From Phycisphaerae bacterium RAS1 (GTDB lineage: Bacteria; Planctomycetota; Phycisphaerae; UBA1845; Fen-1342): 64,000 nt of DNA. The notes below the pieces were generated by a model that saw nothing but the letters and a program-made list of their open reading frames with translations, was not told where the DNA came from and did not search any database. Positions 42,353 through 51,534 of the stretch are shown here, in pieces. The first letter of the stretch is position 1, and each line of letters begins with the position of its first letter. A program made the position numbers and the translations under genes. The stretch spans positions 2,108,001 to 2,172,000 of the forward strand of contig SMLU01000001.1 of assembly GCA_007859745.1 (NCBI GenBank), written 5' to 3'.

Positions 42353-45300
42353 ATGAGCGACGCGAGCCTTGGTTTTCTCGAACGGCTGAAACGGCAGGTG
42401 CTCGTCTTCGACGGCGCCATGGGCACGAGCATCCATGCGCTCGACTTGCCGCTGCGCGACTTCGACCATCTCGAAAACTGCTCCGAGGTGCTGAACCTCA
42501 CCCGTCCCGACGCGGTGGAGCAGATTCACCGCAGCTTTTTCGACGTCGGCTGCGACGTGGTTGAGACCAACACCTTCGGCGGCATGAAGCACGTGCTGGC
42601 CGAGTTCGGTCTGCACGAGCGCTGCCACGAGATCAACCTGAAGGCCGCACAGATCGCCCGCCGCGCCGCTGACGCCTGCTCGACAGCGGCACAGCCGCGC
42701 TACGTCGCCGGCTCCATCGGCCCCGGCACCAAGCTCGTCACGCTGCGGCAGATTGACTACGACGCGATGCTCGACAGCTACTTCGAGCAGATTCGCGGCC
42801 TCGTCGACGGCGGCGTCGACCTGCTCATCATCGAAACCTGCCAGGACATCCTGCAAACCAAGATCGCCATCGAGGCCGCCCGACGGAACTTCGACCGCAT
42901 CGGGCGCAGGCTGCCGCTCATCTGCCAGGTCACGATGGAAACCACCGGCACGATGCTGGTCGGCACCGACATGGCCGGCGCGCTGGCCGCGATCGAGACG
43001 TACCCGGAAGTGGACGTCATCGGCCTGAACTGCGCCACCGGTCCGCAGGAGATGAGCGAGCACGTGCGCTTCCTCGCAAGAAGCAGCTCGCGACCGATCA
43101 GCGTCCTGCCCAACGCCGGCCTGCCGCAACTCGTCAACGGCCAGCCCTACTTCCCGCTCTCGGCCGAAGAGCTGGCTCGCTGGCTGAAGGAATTCGTCGA
43201 GACGGACGGCGTGCGGATCGTGGGCGGGTGCTGCGGAACGACACCGGCGCATCTGGCGGCGGTCGTGGCGGCGCTGCGCAGCGACGGAGAAAGTAGCGAG
43301 TTCAGAGTAGCGAGTAGCGAGTTGAAGACCGAACAGCTCGCCTCTTCAACTCGCTACTCTGAACTCGCTACTCTGAACTCTGCCTGCACCAGCCTCTACA
43401 GCGCCGTCCCCTACCGGCAGGACAACAGCTTCCTGATCGTCGGTGAGCGCTGCAACACCAACGGTTCGCGGCAGTTCAAGCGCATGCTGGCCGACGGTGA
43501 TATCGACGGCTGCGTACAGATGGGCATCGAACAGGTGAAGGAGGAGGGGGCGCACGTGATCGATGTGTGCGTGGACTACGTCGGCCGCAACGGCGCGCCG
43601 GACATGCACAAGATCGTCGACCGCTTCGCCCGCGAAGTGACCGCTCCGCTGATGCTCGACAGCACGCAGCTCGACGTGCTCGAAACCGGGCTGAAGCTCG
43701 CCGGCGGCAAGTGCATCATCAACTCGGTCAATCTCGAAGAAGGCGAGGAGAAGCTGGCAAAGATCGCTCGGCTCTGCCGCCAATTCGGCGCCGCCGTCGT
43801 CGCCCTTACCATCGACGAAGACCCGGTCGAGGCGATGGCCAAGACCGCCGAGCGCAAGCTCGCGATCGCGACGCGGATTCACGACCTGCTCACCCGGAAG
43901 TACGGCCTGAATGAGGCGGACATCTTCTGGGATTGCCTGACATTCCCGATCACCACCGGCAACAAGGAAGATCGCCGGCTGGCGCTGGAGACGCTTGACG
44001 GCATCGAGCGCGTCATGAAGACGTTCCCGCGCTGCCAGTCAATTCTCGGCCTCTCGAACGTCAGCTTCGGCCTCGACCCGGCGGCGCGCGTCGTGCTGAA
44101 TTCGGTCTATCTGTCGGAGGCGCTCAAGCGCGGCCTGACCGCGGCCATCGTCCATGCGGGCAAGATTCTGCCGCGCAACCAGATCAGCGACGAGCGCTGG
44201 AACGCGGCGCTGGAACTGATCTACGACCGGCACGAGGAGGCCCTGCAGCGTTTCATCGCCCTCTTCACCGCCGGCGAGAAACTGGCCGAGAAGAAAGTGC
44301 TGGCCGACCTGCCGATCGAAGAACGGCTAAAGCGGCGGATTATCGACGGCGCCCGCCCGGGGCTGGACGCCGACCTCGACCTGGCGCTCAAGTCATACAA
44401 ACCGCTCGACATCATCAACAACCTGCTGCTCGACGGCATGAAAGTGGTCGGCGAGCTGTTCGGCTCGGGCCAGATGCAGCTCCCGTTTGTGCTTAAGAGC
44501 GCAGAGGTGATGAAAGCCGCCGTGGCGTACCTCGAACCGCACATGGAAAAAGCCGCCGGCCAGACGCGCGGCAAGATCGTGCTGGCGACCGTGCGCGGCG
44601 ACGTGCACGACATCGGAAAAAACCTGGTCGATATCATCCTGACCAACAACGGCTACACGGTCTACAACCTCGGCATCAAGCAGCCGATCGGAAACATCAT
44701 CACGGCGCTGCAAGAGCACAACGCCGACGCGATCGGCCTTTCCGGCCTGCTTGTGAAATCCACGCTCGTCATGCGCGACGATCTGCACGTCCTGAACGAG
44801 CAGAGCATCACGACGCCGGTGATTCTGGGCGGGGCGGCGCTCACGCGCCGCTATGTCGAGGAGGATCTGCGGGCGATCTACAAGGGCCGGCTCGATTACG
44901 CGAAGGACGCGTTTGAGGGGTTGCGGCTGATGGGGGAGATCGTCGGGCGAAGGGAACAGGGAACAGGGAACAGGGAACAGAAAACCGAAGCCGCAGCGCG
45001 TGGGCCGACGGGCGCGGCGGACGGGCGGGGCGCGGCGGGGGGCGCGGCAGAACGCGCAGCGCAAGCAAGCGCGGCGGCGATTGCGGCTTCTAGCGGCGGC
45101 GCACCACCCGCGGAGGCGCGGGGCGCCACCCAGCTCACGCGCGAGCTGGAGCAGCGCTACGGCCTGGCTCAGATCGCAGAGAGCGAGGAGGCGGAGGCGG
45201 CGGCCGTCAAGCCGAGCGAGGCGGACACCGCTGCTGGCGCGGACCGCGGGCGGGCCATCGCGCCGGCGCGCGGCGAGGGCTTGTCCTACGACCATCCGGT

Positions 45301-46099
45301 CCCGACGCCATCCTTCTGGGGCGCGCGAATCATCGAGGAAATCCCGCTGAAAGCGGCGCTTGGCTACCTGAACGAGATCATGCTCTTTCAGGTGCAGTGG
45401 GGCTTCCGCAAGAAGGGCCGGCCGGCGGCCGAATTCAAGAAGTACATCGACGCCGAGGTGCGGCCGATCTTCCGTGAGCTGGTGCAGCGCTGCGAGCGCG
45501 AGGACATCATCACGCCGCGGGCGATCTACGGCTATTGGCCGTGCAATAGCGACGGCGACGACCTCATCGTGTACGACGTTCCCGCGTTCCCACGCGTCGA
45601 GCTCGCGCGCTTCACATTCCCGCGGCAGAAACACGCGCCTTACCGGTGCCTTTCCGATTTCTGGCGGCCGGCTTCGTCGGGCGTCGCGGACGTCGTCGCC
45701 TTCAGCATCGTCACCGCAGGCAATCGCGTCAGCGAAGTCGCGCGTGAGTGGTTCGCGCGCCATGACTATCAACAGTACCTGTTCCTCCACGGCCTCGGCG
45801 TCGAAACGGCCGAGGCCCTGGCCGAGTACATCCACAAGCAGATTCGCATGGAACTCGGCGTCGCCGGCGGCGACGCGCGCGAAATCAACAGGCTCTTCCA
45901 GCAAGGCTACCAGGGCAGCCGCTACAGCTTCGGCTACCCGGCCTGCCCGCGGCTGGAGGACCAGGCAATCCTGATGAAACTGCTCGCCCCGGAGCGGATC
46001 GGTGTGGCGCTTTCCGAGGAGTTTCAGCTTGAGCCGGAGCAGAGCACGAGCGCGATCGTGGCGTATCACCCCGCGGCCAAGTATTTCAATGTGAGGTAG
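42353..46099 (+). CDS. metH: cobalamin-dependent methionine synthase
   Basis: 1248 residues from ATG 42353 with AGGAG 5 nt upstream. All four modules: homocysteine-binding barrel (about 1-310) with zinc Cys in LNCATG and GGCCGT; methyltetrahydrofolate barrel (about 350-610, NTNGSRQFKRML); B12 domain with cap and DVHDIGKNLVDIIL at about 747-760 (His as lower cobalt ligand); and the C-terminal reactivation domain with RYSFGYPACP and YHPAAKYF. It makes methionine from homocysteine. Two odd linkers: 43291-43382 is a palindromic repeat read in frame, and 44951-45260 contains a 7-bp tandem repeat followed by an Ala/Gly-rich stretch. Neither touches a catalytic part. The last domain continues the frame, so the gene is probably functional. 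Confidence 0.95.
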   Translation: MSDASLGFLERLKRQVLVFDGAMGTSIHALDLPLRDFDHLENCSEVLNLTRPDAVEQIHRSFFDVGCDVVETNTFGGMKHVLAEFGLHERCHEINLKAAQIARRAADACSTAAQPRYVAGSIGPGTKLVTLRQIDYDAMLDSYFEQIRGLVDGGVDLLIIETCQDILQTKIAIEAARRNFDRIGRRLPLICQVTMETTGTMLVGTDMAGALAAIETYPEVDVIGLNCATGPQEMSEHVRFLARSSSRPISVLPNAGLPQLVNGQPYFPLSAEELARWLKEFVETDGVRIVGGCCGTTPAHLAAVVAALRSDGESSEFRVASSELKTEQLASSTRYSELATLNSACTSLYSAVPYRQDNSFLIVGERCNTNGSRQFKRMLADGDIDGCVQMGIEQVKEEGAHVIDVCVDYVGRNGAPDMHKIVDRFAREVTAPLMLDSTQLDVLETGLKLAGGKCIINSVNLEEGEEKLAKIARLCRQFGAAVVALTIDEDPVEAMAKTAERKLAIATRIHDLLTRKYGLNEADIFWDCLTFPITTGNKEDRRLALETLDGIERVMKTFPRCQSILGLSNVSFGLDPAARVVLNSVYLSEALKRGLTAAIVHAGKILPRNQISDERWNAALELIYDRHEEALQRFIALFTAGEKLAEKKVLADLPIEERLKRRIIDGARPGLDADLDLALKSYKPLDIINNLLLDGMKVVGELFGSGQMQLPFVLKSAEVMKAAVAYLEPHMEKAAGQTRGKIVLATVRGDVHDIGKNLVDIILTNNGYTVYNLGIKQPIGNIITALQEHNADAIGLSGLLVKSTLVMRDDLHVLNEQSITTPVILGGAALTRRYVEEDLRAIYKGRLDYAKDAFEGLRLMGEIVGRREQGTGNREQKTEAAARGPTGAADGRGAAGGAAERAAQASAAAIAASSGGAPPAEARGATQLTRELEQRYGLAQIAESEEAEAAAVKPSEADTAAGADRGRAIAPARGEGLSYDHPVPTPSFWGARIIEEIPLKAALGYLNEIMLFQVQWGFRKKGRPAAEFKKYIDAEVRPIFRELVQRCEREDIITPRAIYGYWPCNSDGDDLIVYDVPAFPRVELARFTFPRQKHAPYRCLSDFWRPASSGVADVVAFSIVTAGNRVSEVAREWFARHDYQQYLFLHGLGVETAEALAEYIHKQIRMELGVAGGDAREINRLFQQGYQGSRYSFGYPACPRLEDQAILMKLLAPERIGVALSEEFQLEPEQSTSAIVAYHPAAKYFNVR
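43291..43382. repeat. palindromic repeat inserted in frame in metH
   Basis: Repeats of GAGTAGCGAGTTCAGAGTAG-type units and their inverse (CTCGCTACTCTGAACTCGCT ACT) form a hairpin. They encode the odd linker ESSEFRVASSELKTEQLASS between the first two MetH domains. Confidence 0.85.
44951..44980. repeat. 7-bp tandem repeat (GGGAACA x4) in metH
   Basis: Encodes REQGTGNREQ-type residues in the linker before the reactivation domain. Four near-perfect copies. 28 bp is not a multiple of three in unit length (7), so copy-number changes would shift the frame. Confidence 0.85.
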
Positions 46100-46107
46100 C
46101 GCGCCCC

Positions 46108-46578
46108 GTGCTAAAGAACCCCATTGATCCCCACTGGCAACTCAGCCCGAAGGCCGATGAGTTTGTGCAAAGCGCATGTACGGTCGTTCGGGCGGCGTTG
46201 TCATTGCCCATCTGCCCGGAGCATCGCGACCAGTTGATTGACTGGGCGCTTTGGAAGGTGACAGAGGCCGGTGAGAAGTCCAACGACAAGTACAACACGC
46301 GCTACTGCTCATTCATGGCGCTCAGGGCGACCAATTGGAAACCGCAGCACGAGCACGTGTTCACCAAGAAATCGCTACGAGATGCGATACTCCAGCGGCC
46401 GGCTGACCATGAGAGAATCATGAGAACGGCGGTCGGGTGCGTGGTGACGGTGGACGAACACCGGTTGCTCTCGAAACAGAAAGAGCATCAGGGTTGGGCG
46501 CGCTGCGCGGCGGCCGGAGTCCGCGTCTGGGACCGACTCGAAGGACGCGAGATGAAGTTCAATGAGCCAGAGTCGTGA
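46108..46578 (+). CDS. hypothetical protein, 156 residues
   Basis: GTG 46108, 8 nt after metH. Helical, with NDKYNTRYCSFMALRATNWKPQHEHVFTKKSLRDAI in the centre, and His and Cys residues but no clear metal motif. No signal or span. The frame is well formed and follows metH closely, which suggests co-transcription. No family is recognised. Confidence 0.5.
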   Translation: MLKNPIDPHWQLSPKADEFVQSACTVVRAALSLPICPEHRDQLIDWALWKVTEAGEKSNDKYNTRYCSFMALRATNWKPQHEHVFTKKSLRDAILQRPADHERIMRTAVGCVVTVDEHRLLSKQKEHQGWARCAAAGVRVWDRLEGREMKFNEPES

Positions 46579-46658
46579 GGCGACCCATCCCGCCGACCCG
46601 GGCGCGCCGTGTTCGGCAGGGCTGAGCGACGTAGAATACTCCAGTTGGAGCGAACTGC

Positions 46659-47330
46659 ATGATCCTGCAACGCGTCGCAATCGCGGGAGCGTTGGTCGCG
46701 CGCCGTGACCGACGGGCTTCTGAAAAGCGACCAACCGCACGGCGAAACAGAATCGGCCCGCGCGACCGCGGCCGCCGCATGCCACTCGCTGTCTTCGCGC
46801 GGGCCGAGGCAGCTCCCGGCTTCATGTACGAACTCGACAAAGGGGTGATCGTCGTGGTTGATGTCCCCGGCATGCCGCACTCGCGCATCATCCGCTATCT
46901 TCGCGCCGAGCTTGAGTTCTACGCGCGCTCTCACCCCGGCCGGATTAATCACGTCGCCGGCAGTCTGGACGCCGTCGTCCGGATGCCGGCGCTTCAGTCG
47001 GAGCGGCACCCGGACATCACGGTGTATCTGACGCCTCCGCCGCGGCAGAACGAGCAACCCTGGGACGAGTGGGTCGTAGATATCGCGATCGAAGTCGTGT
47101 CAAAGGAGAGCCGCCGCCGCGACTATGAAATTAAGCCGGCCGAGTATCTCGCCGCCGGCGTACGCGAATACTGGATCATCGACCCGCTGACGCGCTCGGC
47201 GACGATTCACCGGCGCATCGGCGATCAGTGGAGTATTCGGCGGCTGGGGCCGCGCGGCTCTCTTCAATCCCGCCTGCTGCCCGGCTTCCACGTGAAGCTG
47301 CCTGCACTGCTGTCCGCCGGCGAGGCGTGA
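46659..47330 (+). CDS. Uma2-family (DUF820) restriction-endonuclease-fold protein
   Basis: 223 residues from ATG 46659, but an internal ATG at 46779 (MPLAVFARAE) may be the true start because the first 40 residues are Arg-rich. Core: YELDKGVIVVVDVPGMPHSRIIRYLRAELEFYA, HPDITVYL, and VDIAIEVVSKESRRRDYEIKPAEYLAAGVREYWIIDP, the PD-(D/E)xK pattern of Uma2 (Asp in HPDI, Glu and Lys in EVVSKES). The family is abundant in Planctomycetota and cyanobacteria; its role is not well known. A spacer of about 270 bp follows. Confidence 0.85.
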   Translation: MILQRVAIAGALVARRDRRASEKRPTARRNRIGPRDRGRRMPLAVFARAEAAPGFMYELDKGVIVVVDVPGMPHSRIIRYLRAELEFYARSHPGRINHVAGSLDAVVRMPALQSERHPDITVYLTPPPRQNEQPWDEWVVDIAIEVVSKESRRRDYEIKPAEYLAAGVREYWIIDPLTRSATIHRRIGDQWSIRRLGPRGSLQSRLLPGFHVKLPALLSAGEA

Positions 47331-47601
47331 CGTGCACACAGACGGCGCATCGAGCCACGCGCACGACATCGCCGCGCGTGCTCATTCTACGGGGTCCTCA
47401 ACATTCCGGCCGGCCTATCGCCCGTGGAGAGTTTCGCCGCCCGGCCGCACCGACGAACCTGTACGCGGAGCTGACGACATGGCGCAAATCCCGAGCTCAT
47501 TGCCATATGCCCCGTGTCCTCGCGATTCACGGCGACCACGCATGCCACGCCGTCGCTCCGGCGGAAACCAGATTTTGACGCAATCACCCCCTTCGGATTA
47601 A

Positions 47602-48525
47602 ATGAACAGTCTTCGACCGACCCACGCGACTGCCCGCGACGGGCGCGGAGAAACAGGAAGCGCTGTGACGGATTTCTCGGACAGCCGGGTCGCGTGCGAA
47701 CGCCTGCACGAGGCGGCGAAGCTCAATCGCGAGGACCGCAACCGCGACGGCTCGCTGCTGCGATTCGGTTCCGCCGGCCAGCTCGTCGTGACCGGGGACA
47801 TGCACGGCAACCTGAAGAACTTCGAGAAGCTGCAGCGCTTCTGCGCCCTCGACCGCAGCCCCGCCCGCTGCGTGCTCCTGCACGAGTTGATCCACCAGGA
47901 ACCCCAGAACGGCAGCGGCATGGACCTGTCCATCGACCTGCTCGTCCGCGCGGCGGCGTGGAAGACCGAATACCCCGACAACGTCTTCTTCATCCAATCC
48001 AATCACGAGCTCTCGCAGTACCGCGGGCACGAAATCACCAAGGGCGGCCGCTGCGTGCTGCTGGATTTCGAGCGCGGCGTCGCCCAGCGCTACGGCCGCA
48101 AGGCCGACGACGTGATGGACGCCGTCATGGATTACATCGGCTCGCTGCCGCTGGCGGTGCGCTGCGCCAACGGCGTCTTCATCGCTCACAGCCTGCCCGA
48201 CCCGCTGGTCATGGATGTCTTCGACGAAACCGTCTTCCAGCGCACCCCCACCGCCGAAGACATGGCGCCCGGCGGCTCGGCCTACTGGCTGGTGTGGGGC
48301 CGCTTCCAATCGCCGACGGTCGTCGATTACTTCGCCCGCAAGCTCGGCGTCGATGTCTTCATCGTCGGCCACACGCCGCAGGACACGGGCTACGCGGTCG
48401 TCGGGAAGATGATCATCCTCGCCAGCGACCACAATCACGGCGTGTTCCTGCCGCTCGACCTGGGCCGCAAGGCCAGCGTCGAACAGCTCGAGGCGGGGAT
48501 TCGCAAGTTCGTCAGCGTTGAGTAG
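47602..48525 (+). CDS. metallophosphoesterase, calcineurin-like
   Basis: 307 residues from ATG 47602. Metal-binding motifs in order: GDMHGN (about 71-76), SNHE (about 134-137), and later AHSLP and GHTPQD, the GDxHG / GNHE / GHTP set with Met and Ser in place of the usual Ile and Gly. Such enzymes remove phosphate from proteins, nucleotides or diadenosine compounds. No neighbour indicates a substrate. Cytoplasmic. Confidence 0.88.
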   Translation: MNSLRPTHATARDGRGETGSAVTDFSDSRVACERLHEAAKLNREDRNRDGSLLRFGSAGQLVVTGDMHGNLKNFEKLQRFCALDRSPARCVLLHELIHQEPQNGSGMDLSIDLLVRAAAWKTEYPDNVFFIQSNHELSQYRGHEITKGGRCVLLDFERGVAQRYGRKADDVMDAVMDYIGSLPLAVRCANGVFIAHSLPDPLVMDVFDETVFQRTPTAEDMAPGGSAYWLVWGRFQSPTVVDYFARKLGVDVFIVGHTPQDTGYAVVGKMIILASDHNHGVFLPLDLGRKASVEQLEAGIRKFVSVE

Positions 48526-48833
48526 CGGGAACCGCTCCACGATCGACCAACATCGACCGCTCGATTCAGAACGCGAAGCGCAAGCGAGCGCAGCCGCGCC
48601 CACGCCCGATCGCGGCGGCTGGCGCGTACGGTGGGCCGTGCCCGCCATACGGCACAAGCGCCATGCCGACGCAACGGCCGTCGGCATGGCGACCGGCTCA
48701 ATCCGAGCCCCAAGCGCAAGCGCGTGGGGATTGAACCGAAAACGTGGCGCTGCGTGCGAAATCCCCTCGCGCTGGCGCTTGGGGCTCTGAGTTTCCCGTG
48801 CTCGGCGGCGAAGGCTGGTGGGCACGGCCCACT
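48526..48833. other. intergenic region made of several dispersed repeats
   Basis: Contains family E at 48570-48592, family D at 48636-48690, a second palindrome (CCCCAAGCGCAAGCGCGTGG GG with CGCTGGCGCTTGGGGC near 48773), and a GGTGGGCACGGCCCACT stem near 48810. No gene-like frame. Convergent gene ends on both sides. Confidence 0.7.
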
Positions 48834-51329
48834 CTACTGCGGGCTTTGGCTGCCGGGGGGGCGGGGAATGACATCGTCGCAGAGGGGCGGAAGGTCTTTG
48901 GTCAAGAAAAACTTGTCTTTGTCCGGGACGGGAGTATTGCCCCAAGCGGATATCTTTCCCCGCTCGATCAGGTAGTAGGGTTCGTTGAACCGAGTTTCGC
49001 CTTGCGGCGTTCCGTCAACGAGCGTCCAGTACACGCCGTATGCGACGCCCGGAGATGAGCCCTCGTAAGTCAAAACGACCTCCACTTGCGACGCGCCGCC
49101 GGCCGCTTGCGATGGGTGGAGTTCATAACCGGCGGCTGGGGCGCAGGTGGGGAGCATCCAGTACCACTTCGGGCGCAGGCATTCGTGCGAGCCGGGCCGC
49201 TCGGATGGCTCCTGCCGGATGTACTCGCTGAGCTGAACGTCGAGCTCGGGTTTGATGGCGAAAACGACGTGGGGGTGGACGAAGTTGGCCACATGCTCAA
49301 TGCCGCGTTCGTGCAGGAAGTACTGCCCGTTGCTGCCGAGGATCACAAGCTGGCGAGCGCTGGGCAGCCAGGCAAGCGCATCAACATCCAAATCGGCCCA
49401 TACGGCGAAACGCTGCCGCCAGTCGAAGTCGAATATGGCGATCATCGTCTGCGTGTAGTAAACGTGCTTGAACGCGACGACGATTTCGTCGCCCGGAGGG
49501 TCGCTGAATACGTCCGCCAGCAGGACGTGCTCCGCGCCGAAGGTCTTCGGCGCGAAACTCTGCCACCGGCTATTCTCGCGTTCCAGCAGCATGTCGGGAA
49601 GGGCGTTTTCGTCCATGTCCAGCACGTCCAGCGGCCGCGAAATGTCGCCATCGGCGTCGACGATGTTCAGCCCGCGCTGAAACGCGCCCGCCTCCGCGGC
49701 CATGACTCCGACCAGAAGCGGGCGCCTCGGAACCGTTGCCCGTGGCGGCGCGAGAATCGCGGCGAACCTGAACGTGCCGTTGGTGTTATTGGGATCTCGC
49801 GCCACCGCGTGCGATGCGCCGCTAAGCATTACAGCACGCAATTCCTGTCCTTCAGGCGAGATCTCGAACCGATACGGGCGTCTGCTCCAATACCAATCGA
49901 GGAGTACGCCCCCGAACACAATCAGCGCACTCGCCAGCGTGCTCGCAATCAGCATCGTCGCCGCCGGCCGCCGGTAGATCCACCGCACCACGCGCGACCA
50001 CGCCGTCGGCCGCCGCGCCGCAATCGGCTCGCCCGTCAGCATCCGCCGCAGGTCGTCCGCCAGCGCCGCCGCCGAGGCGTAGCGCCGGTCGCGGTCTTTT
50101 TCGATCGCCTTGAGCACGATCGTGTCCAGGTCGCCGCGCAGCCGCCGCGCCAGGCGCGGCGGGAGGCCCGCGGCGGCGGAGGGGCGCACGGGCTGCTCGT
50201 CGCGGATGATGCGGGCCGCTTTGTAGATGGTGCTGTCGGCGACGCTGTAGGGCGGCCGGCCGGTGAGCAACTCGTAAAGCACGATGCCGAGCGAGTACAC
50301 GTCGCTGCGCGTGTCGATGCCGTGCGGGTCGCCGTCGCATTGCTCCGGGCTCATGTACTGCATCGTCCCGACCAGCTCGCCCAAGTGCGTCTGCTGCGTG
50401 GTGAGCGCGATGTCGGAGTCAGTGCCGCGGGCGACGCCGAAGTCGATCACCTTCGGCTCGCCGCCGGCCTCGACCAGCAGGTTGGCAGGCTTGAGGTCGC
50501 GGTGAATGACGCCCTTCTGGTGGCCGTGGTGCACGGCGTCGCAGAGCTTGATGAACAGCTCGACGCGGCGGCGCAGGTCGAGCTGTTTTTCGCCGGCGAA
50601 CTGCGTCAGCGGCCGGGCGCCGGGCAGGTACTCCATCGCGAAGTACGGAACCTCCGGCCCGGGAGCCTGCGAGGCATCGGGGAGTGCGAGCGTCTCGCCC
50701 GCACGGGTGGGCTTCTCGCCCACACCGGAGGGCCTCTCGACCGCACCGGCGGGCTGGAAACCCGCACTCCCCGCGCGCAGGGAGGCCCGGGCGACGCCGG
50801 CTTCGAAAATCTGGGCGATGTTGGGATGCCGCAACCGGCCCAGCACCTGCGATTCGTATTGAAAGCGGCGCAGCGCGGAACGGGCGGAGATGCGGTTGTG
50901 CATGACCTTCAGCGCCACGACGCGGTGCGGCTGTTCCTGCACGGCCTCGTAAACGCGCGACATTCCGCCGACGCCGAGAAGGGACTTGATGTGATAGCGG
51001 CCGATGTGCGCGCCGATCAGCGGGTCGTGCGCCAGGGCGGCGCCGGCGGTCGCGAGCCGCTCGCCGAGAGCGCCGTCGGTCGCCAGCCGCTCGCCGAGGG
51101 CGGCGTCGGCGCCTAGCCGCTCGCCCAGGGCGCCGTCGGCGTCCGGCGGCGGCGGGGGCAGGAAGGCGTGCTGGTCGGCGGAGGAGTCGGCGGCGAGCAG
51201 GCGCTCGACCTGCGCCCGCAGTTCCGCGTCGGGGCAATGGCGGTCGAGAAACGCGGCGCGGCTGTCGGCGGGCAGATCGGCCGCGGCGTCAAAGAGCTCG
51301 CGGGTTGTGCTCAGATTGTCAGGCATCAT
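48834..51329 (-). CDS. Ser/Thr protein kinase with extracytoplasmic beta domain
   Basis: About 831 residues from ATG 51329 (an ATG one codon on is equally possible). The longer open frame to 51479 consists of family A repeat DNA and is not used. An N-terminal segment has a 10-residue tandem repeat ALGERLATDG (about 3 copies, 51040-51140). The kinase has LGVGGMSRVYEA, VALKVM, HRDLKPANLL, DFG and GTMQYMSPEQ. In the N-lobe, about 35 residues (SLRAGSAGFQPAGAVERPSG and so on, 50670-50781) are repeat DNA inserted in frame between FEAGVAR and PYFAMEYL. A span (about AATMLIASTLASALIVFGGVLL) is followed by about 300 residues with FG-GAP/VCBS-like DADGDISRPLDVLDMDENALPDM. Pairs with the ECF sigma gene upstream. 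Confidence 0.9.
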   Translation of the reverse strand: MMPDNLSTTRELFDAAADLPADSRAAFLDRHCPDAELRAQVERLLAADSSADQHAFLPPPPPDADGALGERLGADAALGERLATDGALGERLATAGAALAHDPLIGAHIGRYHIKSLLGVGGMSRVYEAVQEQPHRVVALKVMHNRISARSALRRFQYESQVLGRLRHPNIAQIFEAGVARASLRAGSAGFQPAGAVERPSGVGEKPTRAGETLALPDASQAPGPEVPYFAMEYLPGARPLTQFAGEKQLDLRRRVELFIKLCDAVHHGHQKGVIHRDLKPANLLVEAGGEPKVIDFGVARGTDSDIALTTQQTHLGELVGTMQYMSPEQCDGDPHGIDTRSDVYSLGIVLYELLTGRPPYSVADSTIYKAARIIRDEQPVRPSAAAGLPPRLARRLRGDLDTIVLKAIEKDRDRRYASAAALADDLRRMLTGEPIAARRPTAWSRVVRWIYRRPAATMLIASTLASALIVFGGVLLDWYWSRRPYRFEISPEGQELRAVMLSGASHAVARDPNNTNGTFRFAAILAPPRATVPRRPLLVGVMAAEAGAFQRGLNIVDADGDISRPLDVLDMDENALPDMLLERENSRWQSFAPKTFGAEHVLLADVFSDPPGDEIVVAFKHVYYTQTMIAIFDFDWRQRFAVWADLDVDALAWLPSARQLVILGSNGQYFLHERGIEHVANFVHPHVVFAIKPELDVQLSEYIRQEPSERPGSHECLRPKWYWMLPTCAPAAGYELHPSQAAGGASQVEVVLTYEGSSPGVAYGVYWTLVDGTPQGETRFNEPYYLIERGKISAWGNTPVPDKDKFFLTKDLPPLCDDVIPRPPGSQSPQ

Positions 51330-51349
51330 CCACGTTGCCAGAAGCCGTT

Positions 51350-51524
51350 TTTCCGAGCCGCGACCGTGAGGGAGCGTCGGTCGGGTGGCATGCTCTCGCG
51401 GTACTCCGTGTGAGCATGCACGCTTCGACGGCCCGTGCGCCGCGGGGTGCGGCATGCTTACGCGAGTACGCGAAAGCACGCCACCCGTCGAAGAGAACCG
51501 CTTCCTTACGGGCGCGGCTCGGAA
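51350..51524. repeat. composite palindrome, family A ends, between sigma and kinase genes
   Basis: Outer arms TTTCCGAGCCGCGACCGTGA GGGAGCG (51350-51376) and CCGCTTCCTTACGGGCGCGG CTCGGAAA (51498-51524) enclose an inner inverted pair around GTGGCATGCTCTCGCG and GCGAAAGCACGCCAC. A very stable hairpin that would separate the sigma and kinase messages. Confidence 0.8.
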
Positions 51525-51534
51525 AGAACGCGGA

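Noticed and set aside
47332-47601. Short frames between Uma2 and phosphoesterase genes
   Set aside because: Overlapping frames on both strands with no ribosome site or family features.
51330-51479. 50-residue N-terminal extension of kinase 2
   Set aside because: It is encoded by family A repeat DNA (reads PHGRGSE) and has no ribosome site.
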